Both the position numbers and the translations under genes were made by a program. A DNA stretch of 64,000 nt from CAYRLW01 sp964425215 (lineage in GTDB: Bacteria > Spirochaetota > Spirochaetia > Treponematales > Breznakiellaceae), in NCBI GenBank assembly GCA_964425215.1, contig CAYRLW010000003.1:62001-126000 (forward strand), written 5' to 3'. This document shows positions 26,744-34,563 of this stretch, piece by piece. The notes below the pieces were generated by a model. That model was not told where the DNA came from, did no database searches, and saw nothing but the letters and a program-made list of their open reading frames with translations. Positions within the stretch are counted from its first letter, which is position 1. Each line of letters begins with the position of its first letter.

Positions 26744-27541
26744 TTACCGGGACTGTTCTTCCAAGAAAGCCTTGGAGAAAACGTAATTGGGTATTTTAGC
26801 CGTGGATATGCCCTCGTTGGTCAAAAAGGTCTGCTGACCCTTTTCCAGGGCGTCCACCCCCAACAGTTTGGTAAAAATATACTTATTCGGCGCAACCTGT
26901 TGATAATCCACGTAGTAGGTCGTTCGCAGTAAGGTTCCCGAAGCGCTGAAATTTTCCACCTTTACCGGGAGACCGTCGGTACGGCGGATGTACCACTTCT
27001 GAATAGGATAGGATACGTCCAATTGCTTGGCGTCGTAACGGACCACATCGCATTCCCACTTGGCCACCGTGGCCGTTCCGGCCAAGGTAAGGTAGTATTG
27101 GGTTTCCGCGGAAGCTTTTCCAAATAGGTCGGTACGAACGTCCGTGGATCCCACATCATCCTTTCTGTTTCGGTACACGAATTCCCTGGTTGAGGGCAAA
27201 TAGAGGAATAGATCGTCCTTATTGCGGTAGTACCCCTTGCCCTTTTCGCTGTTGGGATATTGGAAAATAAGCGTAAAGGTATCCGCCGAGTCCCGGCGGT
27301 ATATTTTTATCTGGAGCACCCGATCCGCTTCGCCGCTCTTTTTCTGGATCAGGGTGAACGTGTTAGTGATATCGAAGCCCACCAGGTTCAGCTTATCTTC
27401 GTAAGCGCGGACAATTTTCACGGCTCCCGGATCGCTGGTTGTGACGGTACTTTGCTGAGCTTCCAGGGGGAACAGAACACCGACGATAAATGATATACTC
27501 AAAACTACGGTTAATGTTACTTTTGAAACGATAACCCGCAT
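26744..27541 (-). CDS. LolA-like outer-membrane lipoprotein-sorting family protein
   Basis: A 265-residue protein with signal peptide (cleavage near PLEAQ). The stretch GKGYYRNKDDLFLYLPSTRE near residue 100 is the hallmark of the LolA-like family PF17131, and the half-barrel beta pattern continues with YPIQKWYIRRTDGLPVKVE. Such proteins bind lipids or acyl chains in the periplasm. It is encoded between FtsX-type permeases and an outer-membrane barrel, which suggests it shuttles a hydrophobic cargo between them. Confidence 0.85.
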   Translation of the reverse strand: MRVIVSKVTLTVVLSISFIVGVLFPLEAQQSTVTTSDPGAVKIVRAYEDKLNLVGFDITNTFTLIQKKSGEADRVLQIKIYRRDSADTFTLIFQYPNSEKGKGYYRNKDDLFLYLPSTREFVYRNRKDDVGSTDVRTDLFGKASAETQYYLTLAGTATVAKWECDVVRYDAKQLDVSYPIQKWYIRRTDGLPVKVENFSASGTLLRTTYYVDYQQVAPNKYIFTKLLGVDALEKGQQTFLTNEGISTAKIPNYVFSKAFLEEQSR

Positions 27542-27552
27542 AAAAACCTCCC

Positions 27553-28887
27553 TTAAAACGTTTTAGTTAGCGCCGCCACGGGGGGAATCGCGCCCCCCTT
27601 CCGGGCGGGAAAGAAAGAAAACAGGGCAGCGAAAAGGGCGATAACCAGTATAACGGCGGTAAAAGATCCAACGGTAGGCAGTAACACCAGATGCCCCTTT
27701 TGTAAAAAGATTCCCAAGTTACCTCCCGGGGGAAAGGCGGGGCCTAAGCGAAGGAGCGCCGAGGTTCCCACAGCCAGCAATCCTCCAATAATAGAAAACA
27801 CCAGAGCCAGGGATACGCTTTCAAAGATAAAAAGAACCGTAACCCGCCAACCCTCCACACCCAGGGCCCGCATGGTCCCAATCTCCATAAGCCGTTCGTT
27901 GATGTTCATTTTAAGGTTGATAAAAATCGAGACGGCGATAATAAAGAGCATCACCAGGGAGATAAGGGCCCCCACGGCGTTTACGGCGGCTAAAATTGTC
28001 CGTACAAGGCCCAACACCTCGTCCAGGGTCGCCACCTTCAACATCACCCGATCCCGGCCCTCTTTGTCGGTCTCGTACTTGGGACTAGCCGCCGAGACAG
28101 CCGCTATGGCCTCGGTATCCGAGGCGGGGACTGAAACCTCAAACCCCTTTGCTTTAAGAGAGCGGTCAATATTGTCCCGTTTTGCCGAAAGGTTTTCCAC
28201 CCGGGGAAAATACACGTACACCGCCGTCGAAGCGGTGGGATCGGCTAAATCCAGGTTCCTTAAAAATTCAAAATGGGTTAAGACCAAATCCCGGGCAAAG
28301 TAATTGTCCGTGGTATAGATCCCCCGGACGGTTAAAATCCCCGTGTTAAAGGCCCCAAAGCGGGTTCGGGTCGAAAGAACCACCTGATCCCCCAATTTTA
28401 TGCCAAAATAATTCGCCGTTTCCTGGGGCAGGAGTACTCCATTGGGGTCCTGGGTAAAACCGGCCCAGGAACCATCGGTGGAGGGATTTCCAAAAACCGC
28501 CTGATCTTGAAAGGTGAGGTCCTTTTCCGTATCGATCCCCGTAAAGGAAAGACGCTTAGAAAGCCCGTTAAAATAGAGGGTCGATCGGACCAGATAGCGG
28601 ACCAGCACCGTGGCATCCCCGTAGGTTTCGGTAACCGCAGAAACGATGTCCGGCGTTCGGGAAAGGCCGTTGTAAATTTTGCCCCCCTTGGCGAATTGGC
28701 CCGTGATGGTTATATGTCCCGCGGTAGCTTTGACCAGGCTGTCGGCTATGTTCACCGAAGCCCCCCGGGAAAAGGCTAATAAAAGGACCAAAATAAAAGC
28801 AACCACCGCGTAGTTTACCCCCAGGGTAAAACTTCTCTTTTTCTGACGAAACACGTTTTTGAAGGCTAAAACAATAAAATGTCCCAT
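27553..28887 (-). CDS. FtsX/LolE-like ABC transporter permease
   Basis: A 444-residue MacB/FtsX-fold permease: one N-terminal membrane helix (VNYAVVAFILVLLLAF), a large periplasmic domain (about residues 45-285), and three C-terminal helices with the LMEIGTMRALGVEGWRVTVL coupling motif near 335. It pairs with the permease at 28898 and the ATPase at 30309. The fold acts by transmitting motion to the periplasm rather than by ordinary import. Ten bases separate the two permease genes. Confidence 0.9.
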   Translation of the reverse strand: MGHFIVLAFKNVFRQKKRSFTLGVNYAVVAFILVLLLAFSRGASVNIADSLVKATAGHITITGQFAKGGKIYNGLSRTPDIVSAVTETYGDATVLVRYLVRSTLYFNGLSKRLSFTGIDTEKDLTFQDQAVFGNPSTDGSWAGFTQDPNGVLLPQETANYFGIKLGDQVVLSTRTRFGAFNTGILTVRGIYTTDNYFARDLVLTHFEFLRNLDLADPTASTAVYVYFPRVENLSAKRDNIDRSLKAKGFEVSVPASDTEAIAAVSAASPKYETDKEGRDRVMLKVATLDEVLGLVRTILAAVNAVGALISLVMLFIIAVSIFINLKMNINERLMEIGTMRALGVEGWRVTVLFIFESVSLALVFSIIGGLLAVGTSALLRLGPAFPPGGNLGIFLQKGHLVLLPTVGSFTAVILVIALFAALFSFFPARKGGAIPPVAALTKTF

Positions 28888-28897
28888 GGTAGACTTC

Positions 28898-30304
28898 CTA
28901 ACGGTCGCTCATCGCTTTGAGCGGGGTGATAGATGTGGCCACCCGTACAGGATATACGGTGGCCAAAACACTAACTATAAATACGATCACCAGGGCCAGA
29001 ACAAACGGTCCGGCGCTGAGACTTAGGGGTAAGTTCCCCCCGCCAATTAGAAATTGGGATACGGTTTCCGGCAGAGGGATACCCCGCTGTCCCTGGGTGA
29101 GGAATAAAATAAAGGTAAGAACCATGGCTACCAGGGCTGCCGAAAGGTTTAAAATCAGGGTCTCCAACAAAAACATCTGACGGATAAAGGATTTTTCCGC
29201 CCCCATGGCCCGCATGGTCCCAATTTCGGAGGTCCGCTCTACCACGTTGATAATCAGGGTGTTCATAAAAATCATAATAACCACCAGGAATATCAAGGCT
29301 GTGGCGATAAAGATAAAGAGTTGGAGCGCCCGGGATATTTGGGCGTAGAAGCCCGACGCCACATCCCAGGGGGCCACCTTGATTTCCAGATCCTTCATGT
29401 TTTCCAGATCCCGCATGACCCCTTCCACGTGGGAATGGTCCTTTAACTTAACCGCCACCATGGTAAATCCCGAAAGGGCCTGGGTCTTCAGGGTCGATAA
29501 ATCGATATTCCCCACCGCTGAGTCGTTAGCCAATTGAAAGATGGACGCTTCGTCGCCGCTCGTCGCCGATAAAGCCGCGTTGAAACCCGAGGGTAAGCCC
29601 TGAACCCCCGTATAGTTGTAGAGGTTCGAATAGGTCGTGGAGTCCATAAAATTGATATAATCAAAAACGCTTTTGTAATGCAGGGGTTCAAAGATCCCCA
29701 ACATGGTAGATCGAACCGTATTCACCCCCCCCTCGGTAATACCTAAAAGGGTAACCGATTCTCCAGGTTGCAGGGTAACACCGTAATTTTTTTGGTACTG
29801 TTCGTTTTGATAGGTACTAATCAAAATCCCCTGATTCGTTGACGAACCGGTATCCAGGCCGAAATAACTCCCTTCCTTTATCTTTATATTTGAAAAAACC
29901 GACCGATAGGGTTCCGGCTGGACCGCGTAAAAGATAAAGGGCAACTCTATCTTTTTCCCGTCCCTATCTACCTGGACAATACCGTAATTTTGGGCGTAAA
30001 ACGCGTAGGCTTCTACTTCCGGGATGGCTTTTAAAGCGGCCCCTAATTTTTCCGGATTCTTTATAATGGGTAGGGGCGTGTTAAACGCAAAGGGAGACGG
30101 AAGGTCCTTCGATCGTTGGGAATAGACGATAAAATCGCCCGTAAAATTATGGATAATGGAATCCTTAGAAGCCTTTGCCGCGGATTGGGAAAAGGTACTC
30201 CCAAAAATTACTAAAAAGGTTCCAAAAAGTACCAACACCCCGATTAAAGCCATCCGGGCCTTTCGGCGAAGAAGGGTCCTCAGGGCTAATTTTAGCGTGA
30301 GCAT
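28898..30304 (-). CDS. FtsX/LolC-like ABC transporter permease
   Basis: A 468-residue permease with the same architecture: N-terminal helix after LLRRKARMALIGVLVLFGTF, periplasmic domain, three C-terminal helices and the RTSEIGTMRAMGAEKSFIRQ motif near residue 355. The periplasmic domain is slightly longer than that of its partner. The two are different enough to be a heterodimer, like LolC and LolE. It begins four bases after the ATPase stop. Confidence 0.9.
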   Translation of the reverse strand: MLTLKLALRTLLRRKARMALIGVLVLFGTFLVIFGSTFSQSAAKASKDSIIHNFTGDFIVYSQRSKDLPSPFAFNTPLPIIKNPEKLGAALKAIPEVEAYAFYAQNYGIVQVDRDGKKIELPFIFYAVQPEPYRSVFSNIKIKEGSYFGLDTGSSTNQGILISTYQNEQYQKNYGVTLQPGESVTLLGITEGGVNTVRSTMLGIFEPLHYKSVFDYINFMDSTTYSNLYNYTGVQGLPSGFNAALSATSGDEASIFQLANDSAVGNIDLSTLKTQALSGFTMVAVKLKDHSHVEGVMRDLENMKDLEIKVAPWDVASGFYAQISRALQLFIFIATALIFLVVIMIFMNTLIINVVERTSEIGTMRAMGAEKSFIRQMFLLETLILNLSAALVAMVLTFILFLTQGQRGIPLPETVSQFLIGGGNLPLSLSAGPFVLALVIVFIVSVLATVYPVRVATSITPLKAMSDR

Positions 30305-30308
30305 GGGC

Positions 30309-31004
30309 TTATACCTCCACCGTCGACGACTGGTCCACGATTTGGCCGTCCAAAATATGGACCACCCGTTTTGCCGCCTTCATAATGTGGGCATCGTGGG
30401 TAGAAAATATAAAGGTGGTCTTATCGTTTTCGTTGATAGTACGCATCAATTCGATAATCCGTTTACCCGTCTCCGAATCCAGGTTCGCCGTCGGTTCATC
30501 CGCCAGAACGATTAACGGCCGGCCTACCAGGGCCCGGGCGATAGCAACCCGCTGTCTCTGACCTCCCGAGAGCTCGGCGCTTTTATTTTTAATTCGATTT
30601 TCCAAACCCACTTCCAAAATCGCTTGCATAACCCGTTCGTGCCGTTCTTCCTTGGAAAGATGCTTTTGAAGCAACAGGGGGAATTCGATGTTTTCATAAA
30701 CGTTTAGAACCGGGATAAGGTTAAAAGATTGAAAGATAAACCCTATTTTTGTCCTTCTATAGCGGGTTAACTCCTTGTCGGTCATCTTTTCCGTTTCCGT
30801 ACCGGCAATACGAACGGTTCCCTCGGTGGGAATATCGATACAACCGAACATATTTAGCATCGTCGTCTTTCCCGAACCAGAAGGGCCTGCGATGGTCAGG
30901 AATTCCCCCTGCTCAATAGAAAGGGAAACCCCCCGCAGGGCTTCTACCCGGGTTTGCCCCAGTTGATAATACTTTTTGACGTTTTCCAATTCCACAACGT
31001 TCAT
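30309..31004 (-). CDS. LolD/MacB-type ABC transporter ATPase
   Basis: A 231-residue ATPase: Walker A GPSGSGKTT near residue 39, Q-loop QSFNLIPVL, signature LSGGQRQRVAIARAL near 140, Walker B VLADEPT and the switch His in STHD. The ATG at 31004 has AAGGAG upstream and follows the TetR stop by one base; an earlier ATG at 31028 lies inside the TetR gene. It would power the two FtsX-type permeases downstream. Confidence 0.93.
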   Translation of the reverse strand: MNVVELENVKKYYQLGQTRVEALRGVSLSIEQGEFLTIAGPSGSGKTTMLNMFGCIDIPTEGTVRIAGTETEKMTDKELTRYRRTKIGFIFQSFNLIPVLNVYENIEFPLLLQKHLSKEERHERVMQAILEVGLENRIKNKSAELSGGQRQRVAIARALVGRPLIVLADEPTANLDSETGKRIIELMRTINENDKTTFIFSTHDAHIMKAAKRVVHILDGQIVDQSSTVEV

Positions 31005-31005
31005 T

Positions 31006-31608
31006 CTATGCTCCTTCTTTATACTCAAGTCCCTTGAGTAGAATTTCTATCAGTTCGTCCGCCATGGCGATTCTGCCGCGACGGGCGGCGAATTCGGGGA
31101 TTGAATGGAGGCTTTCGATAAGACCGATAAACGCCCCCGCCAATAGCCCCGGATCGCTATCGGCACGAATATTCCCCCCTTCTTTGGCACTGGCCAATTC
31201 TTTTTGCAGACGAAGTATCATCTCCTGGTACACCAGGTTCATAAGTTCGGTGGCGGAAGAAGATTGAAGGGCGGGAATATCCGAGTGGGAAAGTCGAATT
31301 AGGTCCATGGGTGCGTGGGCAAGAAGCCACCGGGCGGCCCCCTGGAGCTTTCTTTTAAGGGAAGGTTCACCCCCACGAATCGCTTCAGCTAACCCCTCTC
31401 CGTGGCGGCAAATATTCCGACGGGTAACGGTAACAAAGAGTTCCTCCTTGCCCCCGGGAAAATGGTAGTACAATGACGCGTGGGTAAGCCCCAAGGTAGA
31501 GGAAATATCCCGCAACGTCGTAGCGGCGTATCCCTTTTGGGCGAATAATTCCTCCGCCGCGTCCAAAAGCCGTTCCCTCGCCTCGGAGGAAGGGGTGTTT
31601 ACCAACAT
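31006..31608 (-). CDS. TetR-family regulator of the export module
   Basis: A 200-residue repressor. N-terminal helix-turn-helix: RERLLDAAEELFAQKGYAAT then LRDISSTLGLTHASLYYHFP. The C-terminal ligand domain is helical. I place the start at 31608 because a strong promoter lies immediately upstream (31616-31644); an upstream ATG at 31644 would fall inside that promoter. The start codon sits in the middle of an inverted repeat, so the mRNA may be nearly leaderless and self-repressed. First gene of the six-gene operon. Confidence 0.88.
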   Translation of the reverse strand: MLVNTPSSEARERLLDAAEELFAQKGYAATTLRDISSTLGLTHASLYYHFPGGKEELFVTVTRRNICRHGEGLAEAIRGGEPSLKRKLQGAARWLLAHAPMDLIRLSHSDIPALQSSSATELMNLVYQEMILRLQKELASAKEGGNIRADSDPGLLAGAFIGLIESLHSIPEFAARRGRIAMADELIEILLKGLEYKEGA

Positions 31609-31616
31609 ATTGGTAA
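31599..31616. promoter_or_regulatory. Likely TetR operator overlapping the start codon
   Basis: TTACCAA and TTGGTAA flank CATA; the ATG of the regulator is read from within this spacer. It covers the expected transcription start, which fits autorepression. Confidence 0.7.
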
Positions 31617-31644
31617 GTATACTAATATATCCTTTATGGGTCAA
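31616..31644 (-). promoter_or_regulatory. Promoter of the TetR/ABC/LolA-like operon
   Basis: Read leftward: -35 TTGACC (31639-31644), 17-base spacer, -10 TATACT (31616-31621). The -10 ends 7 bases before the start codon. Confidence 0.75.
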
Positions 31645-31650
31645 ATGTAG

Positions 31651-31758
31651 TTCAACGAAGCTTGAGCAAATACGATTTTTTGCACCGTGGGTATAGCGAA
31701 TATCTTTTGAAACACCATACCTATGGGCCCTTAATTTCGTTGCTCAGGCTTCGTTGAA
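31651..31758. repeat. ~108-bp inverted-repeat element, copy A
   Basis: Left end TTCAACGAAGCTTGAGCAA, right end TGCTCAGGCTTCGTTGAA (one mismatch with the left), core with CCTATGGG. It lies between the TetR promoter and the end of the aldo/keto reductase gene. Other copies: 40406, 44684, 63220. Confidence 0.85.
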
Positions 31759-31769
31759 GTATTTTTAGG

Positions 31770-32912
31770 CTACGCGGTCAAATATCGATGGGCTTCAGCT
31801 AATGAGTTTATAATATCGATCCCTTGGGGACATTTGGGTAAACATTCCCCACAAGCAACACACGCATCGCCCCCCTTATGTTCGGCCACGTATCCCTTCT
31901 TATACCATCCAAAATCGTGTTTAGTGTTAAAAGCCACGGCGGAGTTATAGATAGAAAACACCTCTGGAATGGCGACTCCGTTCGGACAGGGAGTACAGTA
32001 CCCGCAGGCCGTACAGGGTACGGGCATTTTTTTTCGGAAAAACGCGGCCGCAGAGTCAAAGGCCTTTTTTTCTTCCAATCCCAAGGAATTCGCGTCGGCT
32101 TCGTCGGCTATTCGGACGTTTTCTTTAACCTGTTCCACCGCTCCCATTCCCGAGAGCACGGTCACCGTTTCTGGTCGGTCTAACACAAATCGGAGGGCCC
32201 ACTCGACGGGAGATCGCCTAAATGAAGTTCGGTTAAAAATTTCTTCCACCGGAGGAGGAACCTTGGCGAGGGCTCCACCCCGGAGCCCTTCCATTACAAT
32301 AACGCCAATATTCCGTTCCGCCGCGTACCGAATACCTTCAAGCCCTGCCTGATACTCCGTGTCCAAGTAATTGTACTGAACCTGACAGAACTCCCACTGC
32401 GGGTACCCGTCGATGATCCGTTTAAACGCCGGAAGTGGGGCATGGAACGAAAAACCTAGATGCCGGATTCTGCCGTCCTTCTTGGCCCGTTCCATGGCTT
32501 CGATCCCGTGATACGTACGGATCGTATCCCACCGTTCATCGTTTAAAGCATGGAGCAGGTAAAAATCAATATGATCGGTTCTTAATTTTTTTAACTGCTC
32601 GTTTAAAAGCCGATCCCAATCCCCTTCTCCTTGAACAAGCCAGACAGGACATTTGGTAGCCAGGTAGAGAGAATCCCTCTTCCCGTGTTTCTCGATTATC
32701 TTACCAGTAAAAAGCTCGCTTTGACCGTTATGGTAGGGGTACGCGGTGTCAACGTAATTGACTCCCCCTTCCAAAGCCGCTAAAAAAGTAGCTTCTGCGG
32801 CCGCTTCATCGATACGGGATGGGTCTCCCCCTATGGTTGGAAGACGCATCATGCCGAGCCCTAGGGCCGAAATAGAAAGATTGGGAATTTTGGGAAAATG
32901 TCGGTATTTCAT
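31770..32912 (-). CDS. Aldo/keto reductase with C-terminal 4Fe-4S ferredoxin domain
   Basis: A 380-residue protein. Residues 1-270 are an aldo/keto-reductase barrel (SALGLGMMRLP; YVDTAYPYHNGQSE with catalytic Asp and Tyr; HLGFSFHAPLPAFK). The C-terminus has two cysteine clusters, CTACGYCTPCPNG and CVACGECLPKCPQG. This iron-sulphur class of reductases is common in anaerobes; electrons probably come from a ferredoxin. The physiological substrate is unknown. Confidence 0.9.
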   Translation of the reverse strand: MKYRHFPKIPNLSISALGLGMMRLPTIGGDPSRIDEAAAEATFLAALEGGVNYVDTAYPYHNGQSELFTGKIIEKHGKRDSLYLATKCPVWLVQGEGDWDRLLNEQLKKLRTDHIDFYLLHALNDERWDTIRTYHGIEAMERAKKDGRIRHLGFSFHAPLPAFKRIIDGYPQWEFCQVQYNYLDTEYQAGLEGIRYAAERNIGVIVMEGLRGGALAKVPPPVEEIFNRTSFRRSPVEWALRFVLDRPETVTVLSGMGAVEQVKENVRIADEADANSLGLEEKKAFDSAAAFFRKKMPVPCTACGYCTPCPNGVAIPEVFSIYNSAVAFNTKHDFGWYKKGYVAEHKGGDACVACGECLPKCPQGIDIINSLAEAHRYLTA

Positions 32913-32970
32913 GGCCTAATTATAGGGCCTTGATCTTATTATGACAAGCGTTATCGTTAACCTTAAGTAC

Positions 32971-32986
32971 TTCAACGAAGGTTGAG
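32971..32986. repeat. Solitary arm of the TTCAACGAAGGTTGAG element
   Basis: Exact TTCAACGAAGGTTGAG. The nearest inverted partner is at 33331-33347 inside the phosphofructokinase gene, 377 bp end to end. Confidence 0.75.
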
Positions 32987-32998
32987 TAAACTACCGGG

Positions 32999-33102
32999 GA
33001 CCTCTAAAAACTTCAGCTTTTAGAGGTCTACAGATAAAAAATGCAAATCCTATAAGGATTTGCCCAGGCACCTCTAATAACTAACCGAGTTATTAGAGGT
33101 GC
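32999..33102. repeat. Three-hairpin intergenic element, copy 1
   Basis: Hairpin 1: GACCTCTAAAA/TTTTAGAGGTC. Hairpin 2: GCAAATCCT/AGGATTTGC with loop ATA. Hairpin 3: CACCTCTAATAACT/AGTTATTAGAGGTG with loop AACCG. All stems are perfect. The layout matches the elements at 44858 and 54952, although the base sequence differs. It lies upstream of the phosphofructokinase gene. Confidence 0.85.
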
Positions 33103-33180
33103 CCTATCGGTGAAGTATCCTCATTGAAAAGCCTACAGGAGGAGAGTATACTGCTCCTAGATCATAGAGGAGGCACACCC

Positions 33181-34563
33181 ATGAGCGATTCCTACGACTT
33201 TACCATCGAGGACTTGGGCCCCAGGACGATTGAATCACCAATCAATCTTTCCAAAATTTCTGGCGATTTTATGGCCAATTATGTGAACGATGATGAATAT
33301 GTACGGTATAAAACCGATGTGGCCGTGGGAGCTCAACCTTCGTTGAAGCGAAGCCAGGTTTTTGAAAAAGCTGGGCCTCGGGAAAAAATTTATTTTTTAC
33401 CTCAGCATGTGCATGCGGGTATCGTTACCTGCGGCGGTCTTTGTCCCGGGTTAAACGACGTGATTCGAGCTATCGTTCGGAGTCTGTGGTATCGATACGG
33501 GGTGCGGCGGATTTCGGGGATCCAGTATGGGTATAAGGGGTTCCTGCCGGAGTATAACTTTAGTATTAAACCGCTGGATCCGGAAATTGTGGACGATATC
33601 CACAAAATTGGGGGTACTATTTTAGGGACGGCCCGGGGCGGGGGAAAGCAGGTTTCGGACATTGTGGACGCGATGGAACGGCTTAACTTGAACATGCTTT
33701 TTACCATCGGTGGTGATGGAACCCAGCGAGGTTCCTTGGATATTGCCAATGAAATTACCAAGCGGGGCCTTAAAATCGCCATGGTGGGTATCCCCAAGAC
33801 CGTGGACAACGATTTTTCTTTTATTCAAAAGTCTTTTGGCTTTGATACGGCGGTCACAAAGGCGGTAGAGGCGGTAACGGCGGCCCACATGGAGGCCCAT
33901 TCCCAAATTAACGGTATTGGGTTGGTCAAATTGATGGGTCGAGAGTCGGGTTTTATAGCGGCCCACACCGCCTTGGCTAGCCACGAGGTCAATTTTGTGC
34001 TGATTCCTGAGGTTCCCTTTGATATCGATGGTCCGAACGGGCTTTTAGCCCACTTGGAAAAGCGGTTAAAGACCAGGAACCACACGGTCATCGTGATTGC
34101 CGAGGGGGCCCTGCAGGATCAATTGATAAAGGAGACCAAAACCGACGCGTCGGGGAATGTCAAAATGGTGGATGTGGGGCTCTACCTGCGGGATAAAATT
34201 CAAGCCTACTTTGATGCTAAGAAGGTAGAAATTAATTTAAAGTACATCGACCCCAGCTATATAATCCGGTCGTCCCCCGCCGTACCGGTGGATTCTATCT
34301 ATTGCGAACGGCTGGGTAACGCGGCGGTTCACGCGGCCATGGCGGGTAAGACGAAGGTCATCATTGGCCTGGTGAACAACGAATTTGTACATTTACCAAC
34401 TAAGGTTGCTGTTTCGGTTCGGAGTAAGGTAGACCCCGAGGGGAGTCTTTGGCGCGATACCCTGGAGGCGACCCATCAGCCTATCCTTATGGTCAATAGT
34501 GATGTTTTTCGAACCGCCTTGGGGGTTAAAAAGGTGGATATCGAAGAGGATGAAGTTCAATGA
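33181..34563 (+). CDS. pfk: 6-phosphofructokinase, TP0108/BB0727-like, likely ATP-dependent
   Basis: A 460-residue group III phosphofructokinase. GIVTCGGLCPGLNDVIR near residue 80 is the phosphate-binding start; TIGGDGTQRG near 177 has Gly where pyrophosphate enzymes have Asp, which points to ATP; GIPKTVDND near 204 holds the catalytic Asp. I start at the ATG at 33181, preceded by GAGGAGG; a TTG at 33124 would add 19 residues. Codons at 33331-33348 (AQPSLK) are identical to the arm of the intergenic repeat family, an oddity. The stop overlaps the LarA-like gene (ATGA). Confidence 0.9.
   Translation: MSDSYDFTIEDLGPRTIESPINLSKISGDFMANYVNDDEYVRYKTDVAVGAQPSLKRSQVFEKAGPREKIYFLPQHVHAGIVTCGGLCPGLNDVIRAIVRSLWYRYGVRRISGIQYGYKGFLPEYNFSIKPLDPEIVDDIHKIGGTILGTARGGGKQVSDIVDAMERLNLNMLFTIGGDGTQRGSLDIANEITKRGLKIAMVGIPKTVDNDFSFIQKSFGFDTAVTKAVEAVTAAHMEAHSQINGIGLVKLMGRESGFIAAHTALASHEVNFVLIPEVPFDIDGPNGLLAHLEKRLKTRNHTVIVIAEGALQDQLIKETKTDASGNVKMVDVGLYLRDKIQAYFDAKKVEINLKYIDPSYIIRSSPAVPVDSIYCERLGNAAVHAAMAGKTKVIIGLVNNEFVHLPTKVAVSVRSKVDPEGSLWRDTLEATHQPILMVNSDVFRTALGVKKVDIEEDEVQ
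33331..33348. repeat. Repeat-element arm inside the phosphofructokinase coding region
   Basis: GCTCAACCTTCGTTGAAG, identical to the right end of the element at 63313-63330 and the inverse of the arm at 32971. It is read in frame as AQPSLK, about 50 residues into the protein and before the conserved core. Confidence 0.8.
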
